DNA of 64,000 nt from Candidatus Opimibacter iunctus (GTDB taxonomy: Bacteria > Bacteroidota > Bacteroidia > Chitinophagales > Saprospiraceae). The notes under the pieces are model-generated. The model had not been told where the DNA came from. It saw only the letters and a list, made by a program, of their open reading frames with translations, and did not search any database. Below are positions 9,147 through 17,025 of this stretch, in pieces. Every line of letters begins with the position of its first letter. Position 1 is the stretch's first letter. The position numbers and the translations under genes were made by a program. Location: assembly GCA_016716665.1 (NCBI GenBank), contig JADJVH010000009.1, positions 62,001 through 126,000 on the forward strand, read 5' to 3'.

Positions 9147-11423
9147 TTAATTTTCTTTTGCGATAAGTTCCTGTACCAGCGCCTCGAGTTTCGCTATCCT
9201 CTCTTCCTGCGTATCAATGATCACTTGTTGTTCCTGGATAGCTTTGATGGCTATCGGGATCATACTTTCATAGCTTATGCCGAGATAGCCGTTTTTCTCA
9301 GACACAACTTCAGGAAACAGGGATTGCACTTCTTGCGCAATAAATCCATTAGTTTTGGATAGCGTTGCACTACCGGCATCGATGTAGTGATATTTCGAAG
9401 GTTTCAGTCTGAGCAGGTTCCCCAGGACGGAGGATATGGGTTCAATATCTTCTTTCAGTCTCCGATCTGAATTAGTTACATATACCCCATCAGTGTCTCT
9501 TATATATCCTTTGAGCGAGCCATTAAAATAGAAATTGTAATCATCAGATCCATCGATATTCGTTACCCAGTTATTAGCGTTATCATTCCTTTCAGAGCGG
9601 ATGCCATTTGCTGAAGACAATCCAGCTTGTTTTACATGGATTTCAAACGTAGGGTTCACACCAACGCCAAAGAAGTTACTGACATAAGTTTTACCATCAA
9701 AATATCCTGCATAGTTTGTACTCCCTCCGGAGGCAATAGCTTTCACCGCATAATTAGTACCTGTACCGCTGGCAGAGGCATTGACACCATATTTAATACC
9801 TGTGTTCCCGGATGCATCAGCCACTATGCCCGTATTTGAACTCGAAGCACCTGATGCAGACACATTTATTCCTGTATTCGTTCCTCCGGGACCTGTAGCT
9901 AGTAAATAGCCTCCATAATTACTTCCGGCACCCCAGGCGAGTGCGTCTACTCCTACATTTGCTATACCCCCATTTCCTGTGGTTAAAAATCTTCCTGCGT
10001 AATCATAATCACTGGAAGAAGCTTCGCCTATTACGCCTACATTCTCTCCGGTATTGGTTCCATTAGACGTGCCATAGACGCCTGTATATAGTCCATTACC
10101 GTTTCCGGTGGATTCACCAAAAACACCCACATAGCCACCTTTACCTGAAACACCATATCCCCATCCATTATCCACTGTATTGACCCCATAGATGGCAGCT
10201 TTATTCGAATGCGAACCCGGAGCAAAGGTGTTCATCACTTTCAATCCCTCATAGGTGGTGGAGTTAGACAGGATTTCCATATGGCCATTGTTCCTCAAAA
10301 GGCCGGCATTAAAATCGCCATAGATCAGTGCCTCATTGGCATCGCCATTAGTATTGTGAATGTATAATTTATTTGATCCGGTTTCGAAGGCACCCGCCGC
10401 ATTGCCAATCATTACATTGCCACTCCCCGCAGCATTATAGCCGGCCAAATTTCCCAACATGACGTTATTGCTCCCGACCGAATTATAATACAACGAGCCA
10501 TTTCCAATACTGATATTCTCAATGCCGGTCGTGTTACGTTCCATTGCAGAAGAGCCCACAGCGATATTGCTTGAGCCGTTGTTGGTGAATAACGCATAAT
10601 AACCTATCGCCGTATTGTCCGATCCGGATACATTTTGATACATGGACTGGCTACCAACTGCGGTATTGTTGCTCCCTGTGCTATTGCTGGTCAATGCCCT
10701 GAACCCGGTAGCCAAATTATCGCTACCTGTCGTATTGCTTTGGAGGGATAAAGCTCCGGTCGCAGTATTATGTGCCCCCGTAGTATTAGCAGATAATGCT
10801 TTCGCACCCAGAGCTGCATTATTGCTTCCGGAGGTATTGGCATACATGGACTGGTCTCCGACGGCGGTATTATTGGTGCCTGTATTATTGCTGGCAGTAA
10901 GACTTCCCCTCAAGGCTTCATATCCAATTGCTGTGTTGAATGTTGTACCCGCCGATGTGCTGTTGTCGGCATAGTACATCGCCTTGAATCCTATAGCTGT
11001 TGAACGGCTCAGGCCTTTGTTGTTATACAGGGAAAAGGTACCAAAAGCGGTGTTTTCTGAACCCGTGAGATTTTCTGTCATGGCGCCGGAACCCATAGCC
11101 GTATTAAACCCACCCGTATTCACTTTTCCCAGGGCACCATTTCCAAATGCGGAATTAGAGGCTCCTGTTGAATTGAGATTTAGCGCATAAGCACCAACAC
11201 CCGTATTGAACAAACCTGTGCTTACATTGCCGGTACCTTCACCAACAAAAATGCTGCCTGATGAATTCAACGGCCAGATCAGGTTGTCGCTGTTGGCGTT
11301 TTTCTTGATAGTGACGTTTTGGGCAGAAAGGAGCAAAGGGGCAAAGGAGCAAAGGAGAAAGGGCAATAAGGCAGAAGGGCGGAAAGGCAGAAAGGCTGAA
11401 CGGATAATGAACAAGTAATTCAT
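9147..11423 (-). CDS. Secreted head-repeat fibre protein with S74 endosialidase-chaperone domain
   Basis: The start is taken at the ATG at 11423 (MNYLFIIR...), which gives a signal peptide ending near LLLSAQ. The first half has many short repeats of the form NTA-x-G-x-x-A-L ... N-T-T-G-S-x-N, like YadA/trimeric autotransporter head repeats. A Gly/Asn-rich beta region follows. The C-terminal 110 residues are the peptidase S74 intramolecular chaperone (SDRRLKEDIEPI ... GFIAQEVQSLFPEVV ... ISYESMIPIAIKAIQEQ) ending in a coiled coil. S74 domains trimerise fibres and cut themselves off after folding. Relatives occur at 52468-54445 and 55037-57109. Confidence 0.8.
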   Translation of the reverse strand: MNYLFIIRSAFLPFRPSALLPFLLCSFAPLLLSAQNVTIKKNANSDNLIWPLNSSGSIFVGEGTGNVSTGLFNTGVGAYALNLNSTGASNSAFGNGALGKVNTGGFNTAMGSGAMTENLTGSENTAFGTFSLYNNKGLSRSTAIGFKAMYYADNSTSAGTTFNTAIGYEALRGSLTASNNTGTNNTAVGDQSMYANTSGSNNAALGAKALSANTTGAHNTATGALSLQSNTTGSDNLATGFRALTSNSTGSNNTAVGSQSMYQNVSGSDNTAIGYYALFTNNGSSNIAVGSSAMERNTTGIENISIGNGSLYYNSVGSNNVMLGNLAGYNAAGSGNVMIGNAAGAFETGSNKLYIHNTNGDANEALIYGDFNAGLLRNNGHMEILSNSTTYEGLKVMNTFAPGSHSNKAAIYGVNTVDNGWGYGVSGKGGYVGVFGESTGNGNGLYTGVYGTSNGTNTGENVGVIGEASSSDYDYAGRFLTTGNGGIANVGVDALAWGAGSNYGGYLLATGPGGTNTGINVSASGASSSNTGIVADASGNTGIKYGVNASASGTGTNYAVKAIASGGSTNYAGYFDGKTYVSNFFGVGVNPTFEIHVKQAGLSSANGIRSERNDNANNWVTNIDGSDDYNFYFNGSLKGYIRDTDGVYVTNSDRRLKEDIEPISSVLGNLLRLKPSKYHYIDAGSATLSKTNGFIAQEVQSLFPEVVSEKNGYLGISYESMIPIAIKAIQEQQVIIDTQEERIAKLEALVQELIAKEN

Positions 11424-11554
11424 GGTGGATTGAGATTCGTTGACCACGGAAATGTCCGACTAATCGGGTGGCCAGGCAATCACCCTACAGGGTGGTAATA
11501 AAGCTAAGGTTGGGGAGAAGGAGATATTTTACTGAGGCTTTGCGCTGATTTCTG

Positions 11555-14500
11555 ATGTATCTTCCCGCACGGATGGAACAATTTATGGCCAAATCAGCTG
11601 TGTCCTCTTGCCTTGCGCAATTGCTTGTTCGTCTTAGCTTCTCTCTTAGCTCTATTTCCAGCCTTTCTGCCCAATCTTATGTTGACATAACCCCCCTCAG
11701 TGAGGTACAGCCCTACAATCTCAGTCTCTCAAATGACATGGCGCGCATGAACAGTGCAGTCCAGACCCCGGATGGCTACCTGTGGATAGCGTCTACCAAG
11801 GGCCTGATTATTTCAGACGGACATCAAAGTGTCATCTATAGCAGGGACAATCCCCGCTACCCTTTAGGATTAGAGGACCCCGATGCTTTCCTTGGCAACC
11901 TTTGCATGGACAGTCTGGGCCGTGTCTATGCCGCTGTATCTTCCGGCGCAAAGATCATCCGCCTGAATCCTGATACACGAGCGCTTGAGGAACAATGGGG
12001 TTTTGAAGATCTATCCCATCCGGTGTCCTTGTCTTATGATGTCTCTCCCTCGGGTGATGTATTTGCCTTGTTGCTCGAAAAGAGCGCTGATCGTTTTACA
12101 ATATGGAAGATGAATCCATCAGGGCACAACCAGCTTCTCTTTGAAGGCACAAAGGCTTCATTTGGGACATTTGTCAACTATCAGTGTTTTCAATCCATGC
12201 ATTGGATACAGACCTCTGATGGCATCCTGAGGATCACCAATGATGGCGGGCACTTTACGTTCCATCATTGTATCAATTCGATCCAGACAGATTATTACCC
12301 TCCGATAAAAGGTGAGCACTATTACTTTTATGATCCTTCGTTACGGGCAGTGATGTATTGGGATTCGGCCATGTCAGCACCAGTGAAATACACTTCAGTG
12401 CCTTCCGGGGTAAATATGAATTCCGGACAATTCATGGTACACCATGAGATGCTCTATATGGCCAATGGATATTATTTCTTTGTCCTGGATACCCTTCATC
12501 ATACCATACAGGACCTGAGTACAGCGACATACGAAATGAAAAAGCAGTTTTATCCGGCAGCTATTTCAGAGGATATACTGGGATTTCATCTGATTGATGG
12601 TAATGTATTTTTACTGGGAAGTAAATTTCTCTATGCACTGAAAGCCAGGCCTCCGTCAACAGAAAGATTCCATGCAGCCATACCGCTTGACAGGCCCGAT
12701 GTCTCCATGCGAGGACTTGCAGAAGATGAGCGTCAGAATGTTTATGCTTCCTTTTACAGTGGAGTAGTGGTAAAACCCAAAGGTGAGCAGGATTTCAGGT
12801 TGTGGCCTGTCCTCTCCGCAATAGAAGCAAATCGCTACAGTGCATATTCGCTTACCTATAAGGACCCATACTTGTTTTGGCATTGCCTGGAGATCAACAC
12901 AGTGGACGGAAGCATAAAGCAGACAGTTCCCAATGCAGTCAATGGCCATATCGTACACCTCCTGGCCGGAGACACATTGTGGTTGTACACCTGGTATGGG
13001 CATCATCTCTATTCCTATGATATCCCTCGCGGACAGTTGGATTCAGTGCGTATCAAATCTCCCACGGACCAGGATGATGATTTCCCATATATCATCAATA
13101 AAATGATCAATAATGCGGATCAAGCGGCGATATGGATGGCCACCAGCAACAATGGCATCAAGCTGGTCTCCAGGGAAGGAAAAGTGTTACAGTCCTTTTC
13201 GGTTGAAGAATTGGGCACGAGCCGGCAAGAGGGCATCAATGATATCCTGCTGGATGGACCATACATATGGTATGGGTGTTATGACGGCCTTGGGAAACTC
13301 AATACGCAGACCAGGGAGTACATATTGTATAAAGACCCTATGATCACACCTGCCATGCACCAGCGGTCGAGGACTGTCTTTACGATTCTTCCTGATACAC
13401 AGAAGGGTTTTTATTTAGGGTCCCAGCAGGGTCTGGTGTATTTTGATACTTCCGCTTTGCTTTATGCACATCTTAATCCAGAGCATCCATTAGCGCAACC
13501 TGAATTTAACCGCACTTCAGCATTTAAAGATAGCCAGGGCAGATACTATTTTGGGAGTACCAATGGATTGTATTCGTTCCTGCCCGAACAGCTCGAATTT
13601 CAGTCTGCTGGTGATTCCCTTTATCCTGTCAAGCTCTATGGCATCGCGGTCTTCAATGGAGAGGAAAAGCGATACAGGTATATCACCTCTGCGCTGAGTG
13701 ATCTGGAGGAGTTGGTCCTGCTGCCATCTGAAACAAATATTGAATTTAACCTCTCAGTCCCTTGCTTTAATCACGATATCTATTACAGTTACCGCATCAA
13801 GGGGATCCATGATCAATGGAGTGAATACGCCGCCAATCCCCAGATTCTGGTATATGCGCTCCCTCCCGGCAGGTATATGCTGGAAGTGAAGGCTTCAGCG
13901 AATGCAAGCGATAGTGTCATTTCCCGGTTTCAGTTGCCAGTTATCATGTCGTCATACTGGTATCAGAAGGCATGGATATGGATATTAATTTCTTTGGGCT
14001 TTTCAGCAGCACTAGCGATGTTGATCAGGTACTGGTATCAGCTGCGATGGAGGCGACAAAAGGCACTCGAAGCACTGCGCATAAAGATTTCTTCTGACCT
14101 GCATGATGACGTCGGTTCGATCTTGTCGGGACTGGCTATGCAATCACAGGTCATGTCCTATGAGATGCCGGAAGACAAGCGCAAGCCCATGCTCGAGCTA
14201 AGTGATATGAGCCGTGAAGCGATGGAGCGCATGCGGGATACGGTATGGGCAATCGATGCCCGAAAGGATAAGTATGAAAACCTGATCGACCGCATGCGCG
14301 ATTTTGCAGAGAAGACACTAGAGCGGAAAAACATCACCCATGATTTTATTATGAGCGGACTCGATGGAAAGAAGTTTATCAGTCCCGAAGTGCGGCAGAA
14401 TATCTATCTTATCTTCAAGGAAGCAATCACCAATATCATCCGGCATGCGAATGCTCAGCATGTCGTGATTAACTTCTCACAGGAAAGTGATCGTGTAGTC

Positions 14501-14653
14501 CTGTCTATACATGACAACGGAACGATCCAGCTATCAGGCAGTCCCGATGGCCAGGGTATCAGTAATATGAAGATGCGGGCTGCTAAGATTGGCGGAAAAC
14601 TGAGTATATCTAGTGAGAATGGGTTCCATATTGTTTTGGAGATAGGCACTTGA
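11555..14653 (+). CDS. Beta-propeller sensor histidine kinase (HisKA_3 type)
   Basis: A 1032-residue protein with a signal peptide, a long periplasmic propeller region (about residues 40-690), a Y_Y_Y-like beta-sandwich (SYRIKGIHDQWSEYA ... LPPGRYMLEVKA) and one transmembrane helix near residues 805-825. A HisKA_3 dimerisation domain follows, with the phospho-acceptor histidine in SDLHDDVGS (about H850). The HATPase domain ends the protein (EAITNIIRHANA, DNGTI, GQGISNMKMRAAKIGG). This layout is the hybrid-like sensor of Bacteroidota, lacking its own receiver. The signal sensed is unknown. It probably works with a NarL-type regulator such as the one at 8436-9129. Confidence 0.85.
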   Translation: MYLPARMEQFMAKSAVSSCLAQLLVRLSFSLSSISSLSAQSYVDITPLSEVQPYNLSLSNDMARMNSAVQTPDGYLWIASTKGLIISDGHQSVIYSRDNPRYPLGLEDPDAFLGNLCMDSLGRVYAAVSSGAKIIRLNPDTRALEEQWGFEDLSHPVSLSYDVSPSGDVFALLLEKSADRFTIWKMNPSGHNQLLFEGTKASFGTFVNYQCFQSMHWIQTSDGILRITNDGGHFTFHHCINSIQTDYYPPIKGEHYYFYDPSLRAVMYWDSAMSAPVKYTSVPSGVNMNSGQFMVHHEMLYMANGYYFFVLDTLHHTIQDLSTATYEMKKQFYPAAISEDILGFHLIDGNVFLLGSKFLYALKARPPSTERFHAAIPLDRPDVSMRGLAEDERQNVYASFYSGVVVKPKGEQDFRLWPVLSAIEANRYSAYSLTYKDPYLFWHCLEINTVDGSIKQTVPNAVNGHIVHLLAGDTLWLYTWYGHHLYSYDIPRGQLDSVRIKSPTDQDDDFPYIINKMINNADQAAIWMATSNNGIKLVSREGKVLQSFSVEELGTSRQEGINDILLDGPYIWYGCYDGLGKLNTQTREYILYKDPMITPAMHQRSRTVFTILPDTQKGFYLGSQQGLVYFDTSALLYAHLNPEHPLAQPEFNRTSAFKDSQGRYYFGSTNGLYSFLPEQLEFQSAGDSLYPVKLYGIAVFNGEEKRYRYITSALSDLEELVLLPSETNIEFNLSVPCFNHDIYYSYRIKGIHDQWSEYAANPQILVYALPPGRYMLEVKASANASDSVISRFQLPVIMSSYWYQKAWIWILISLGFSAALAMLIRYWYQLRWRRQKALEALRIKISSDLHDDVGSILSGLAMQSQVMSYEMPEDKRKPMLELSDMSREAMERMRDTVWAIDARKDKYENLIDRMRDFAEKTLERKNITHDFIMSGLDGKKFISPEVRQNIYLIFKEAITNIIRHANAQHVVINFSQESDRVVLSIHDNGTIQLSGSPDGQGISNMKMRAAKIGGKLSISSENGFHIVLEIGT

Positions 14654-14755
14654 AGTAGTCAGCAGTTCATAACCTTTGTTTAAGGAGGTGTGCACTTATT
14701 GGTCAGGGATATGACCTCTTTTCCGATCTTCACTTTAAATATCAATTGTTGCCAC

Positions 14756-15199
14756 ATGGATCAAATGGATGTCATCAAAGAAATCTCCAGCGCCATTCAA
14801 CTTGCCCTGGGTCCTGTCTTCCTCCTGACCGGCATTGCCGGTATGCTCAATGTCATGTCCGGCAGGCTGTCACGCATCATCGATCGGGGCCGGGCACTTA
14901 CCGAAAAGCCGGATGTCATATCAACCTATGAGCCTGCAGAGATCCGGACCGAATTGCTCATGCTGGAGCGGAGAAGGCATATCACCAGTATTGCCATCAA
15001 CATGTTTACGATTTCAGCCCTTCTGGTGTGCCTCGTCATCGTTGCGCTGTTCCTCGAGGCTATGTTTTTTCTACGTTTGAAATGGCTGATCGGTGTGCTT
15101 TTTATCCTGGCTACACTCGGGCTTGTCGTAGGGCTTGGGTATTTTCTGCGGGAAGTTCATTTTGCTTCAAATACAGTAAGGATACGAGGGATCAAGTGA
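14756..15199 (+). CDS. DUF2721-like membrane protein
   Basis: The start is placed at the ATG at 14756 (MDQMDVIKEISSAIQLALGP), because the extra residues from 14690 do not fit the family. There is an N-terminal helix (residues about 7-30), a basic loop SGRLSRIIDRGRAL, a predicted cytoplasmic charged segment with ERRRHI, and two more helices (about 80-105 and 110-130). The ISSAI ... GMLNVMSGRLSRIIDR pattern is that of DUF2721, a small inner-membrane family of unknown function. Confidence 0.7.
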   Translation: MDQMDVIKEISSAIQLALGPVFLLTGIAGMLNVMSGRLSRIIDRGRALTEKPDVISTYEPAEIRTELLMLERRRHITSIAINMFTISALLVCLVIVALFLEAMFFLRLKWLIGVLFILATLGLVVGLGYFLREVHFASNTVRIRGIK

Positions 15200-15239
15200 G
15201 TACTGTGAACATTCTTTTTCCGGGCTGTTTTCTGTTTGG

Positions 15240-15941
15240 TTAGTAAGCTACAAACTGGCCTGTTAAGATGTTGTATGCAAAACTTTGATTGTTAGTCCAG
15301 TTTTTATATCCGATAATAGTGGGACTGAGGGTGATCTGCTCATTGAGAAGCATGTCAATATTACTTATACCCATCTGGTAACTTGAGACTTCCCCCCCTG
15401 TCACTTTGATTGAATAATAGGGTGTGTTACCATTCGGATCATATACCTTGAATTCAATGGTCATAACACTCAAATCCGAGGATCCAATTACTGCTTTGTG
15501 AAATGGGATGGAATTTTGGTCCATCGTTTTACTAAACGCCAGGTCCTGCAGGCTTGACTGCGTGCCCGAATTTGAGGCCCCATTGCTGAACGACCGGACC
15601 GGATAGGTGCCAGCTACAAATCCAAGCATCCTGGCAGGACTGGAGATTGTATAGGTGATGGAATCTGTATTAGATGGCATGAAACTGCTGGAGGCTACGC
15701 TGTTCCATTTGACACCATCATGAAATGCCGGTGAGGCAGTTTCTATGTCATAGATCATCAGCCCGGCACTTGGGTTCGTGACACTAGAGGTATCGGTCAG
15801 CCGAGGGAGCATGATGCCTTTATTGGCGCTAGTGACATCCAGGGCAGAATTTGTACTAGGTGTAGTAGTTCCTATGCCCACCTGGGCCTGGGCTATCAGG
15901 TTGCTCAGTACAAAAGCGAATAGACAAATGAATTTCATCAT
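15240..15941 (-). CDS. Secreted protein with VGIGTTTPSTNSALDV motif
   Basis: A 233-residue product with a signal peptide (MMKFICLFAFVLSNLIAQAQ) and the motif VGIGTTTP...ALDV...KGIMLPRLT directly after cleavage. This motif opens many Bacteroidota fibre-type surface proteins. The rest is beta-rich and not recognised. No C-terminal sorting domain or S74 domain is present, so the protein may be a short relative of the fibre proteins seen elsewhere in the window. Confidence 0.6.
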   Translation of the reverse strand: MMKFICLFAFVLSNLIAQAQVGIGTTTPSTNSALDVTSANKGIMLPRLTDTSSVTNPSAGLMIYDIETASPAFHDGVKWNSVASSSFMPSNTDSITYTISSPARMLGFVAGTYPVRSFSNGASNSGTQSSLQDLAFSKTMDQNSIPFHKAVIGSSDLSVMTIEFKVYDPNGNTPYYSIKVTGGEVSSYQMGISNIDMLLNEQITLSPTIIGYKNWTNNQSFAYNILTGQFVAY

Positions 15942-16091
15942 TGGTATTTAGTTTACAGATTTACCATAAGGAAATGTATGAAGCTTTATGGCCCGGGATG
16001 CCTTCTTCATTCAAGAGGAGTCAAACATACAATATTTGGCTACATTTCAAAGCGATTCGTTATATTTATTCTGATCAAAACCACATCCGCT

Positions 16092-16646
16092 ATGGAATTT
16101 CTCACCACACTCTGGCTGCCGATCCTGCTTTCGGCTGTTTTTGTCTTTATCCTCAGTTCTGTCATCCACATGTTTCTGGGATATCATGCCTCGGATTATA
16201 AAAAGCTATCCAACGAGGATCAGTTCATGGACGCACTCCGGCCTATGAATATACCACCCGGGCATTATGCGGTACCCAAGCCTTCCAACAGGAAAGAGTT
16301 CAATTCACCTGAGTTTCAGGCCAAGATGAACAAAGGCCCTGCCGTGATCATGAGCGTTCGCGCTCCAGGCATGAATATGGGCCCCACGATGATCAAGTGG
16401 CTTGCCTTCCTGCTGCTCGTCAATGTATTTGTCGCGTATGTGACCAGCCATACCATCAGCCCTGGCGCTGATTATCTCACGGTGCATCGTGTAGCCGGAT
16501 GTGTCGCCTTTATGGGTTATGGACTAGCCTTGTTTCAGGATGCCATCTGGTATGGAAAGAGTTGGAGTGCAACCTGGAAGATGTTGTTTGACGCGCTACT
16601 GTATGGACTGGTGACGGGAGGGACTTTTGGTTGGTTGTGGGGATAG
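16092..16646 (+). CDS. Hypothetical membrane protein, three to four helices
   Basis: The start is placed at the ATG at 16092 (MEFLTTLWLPILLSAVFVFIL), which begins the first membrane helix; the frame extends upstream to 15978 without support. Helices are seen at about residues 5-27, 100-118, 132-150 and 165-183, with a soluble stretch after the first. The loop contains MRPMNIPPGHY-like and KMNKGPAVIM segments that recur in uncharacterised Bacteroidota and proteobacterial proteins. I do not know a function. Confidence 0.6.
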   Translation: MEFLTTLWLPILLSAVFVFILSSVIHMFLGYHASDYKKLSNEDQFMDALRPMNIPPGHYAVPKPSNRKEFNSPEFQAKMNKGPAVIMSVRAPGMNMGPTMIKWLAFLLLVNVFVAYVTSHTISPGADYLTVHRVAGCVAFMGYGLALFQDAIWYGKSWSATWKMLFDALLYGLVTGGTFGWLWG

Positions 16647-16717
16647 AACACAGGAGTACAACTCAAGAGATTTTCCCTGTTTAAATTACATGCCTGAAAA
16701 ACAAAAACAAGAAAAAC

Positions 16718-17011
16718 ATGATTATCGTACACGACACATTTATCTGCAAGCCCGGTAATGCCTCAAAGATGGCCAAACTGTTCAAGGAAGTGATGGACGG
16801 CCAGCCAGGCTTTATGCACATCATGACGGACATGACCGGACAATGGCACAGGGTGATCATGGTCAGCCAATATGAAAATCTCACAGCCTATGAGAAGAGC
16901 TGGGAAAAGTACATGGAAGATACAGAAGAGAACAGGAAGATGAATGAGCAGATGAAGGGTATCAACGACATGTATGTCTCAGGCCATCGTGAGATATTTA
17001 AGGCCTGGTAA
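16718..17011 (+). CDS. Small dimeric alpha/beta-barrel protein (ABM/NIPSNAP-like)
   Basis: A 97-residue protein with a beta-alpha-beta-beta layout: IIVHDTFICKPG, an amphipathic helix KMAKLFKEVMDG, MHIMTDMTGQWHRVIMVSQYE, and a helix with SWEKYMEDTEENRKMNEQM. The size and pattern fit the antibiotic-biosynthesis-monooxygenase / NIPSNAP ferredoxin-like dimers. Substrate and activity cannot be told from sequence. Confidence 0.55.
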   Translation: MIIVHDTFICKPGNASKMAKLFKEVMDGQPGFMHIMTDMTGQWHRVIMVSQYENLTAYEKSWEKYMEDTEENRKMNEQMKGINDMYVSGHREIFKAW

Positions 17012-17025
17012 TTTCGTAGTCTTGA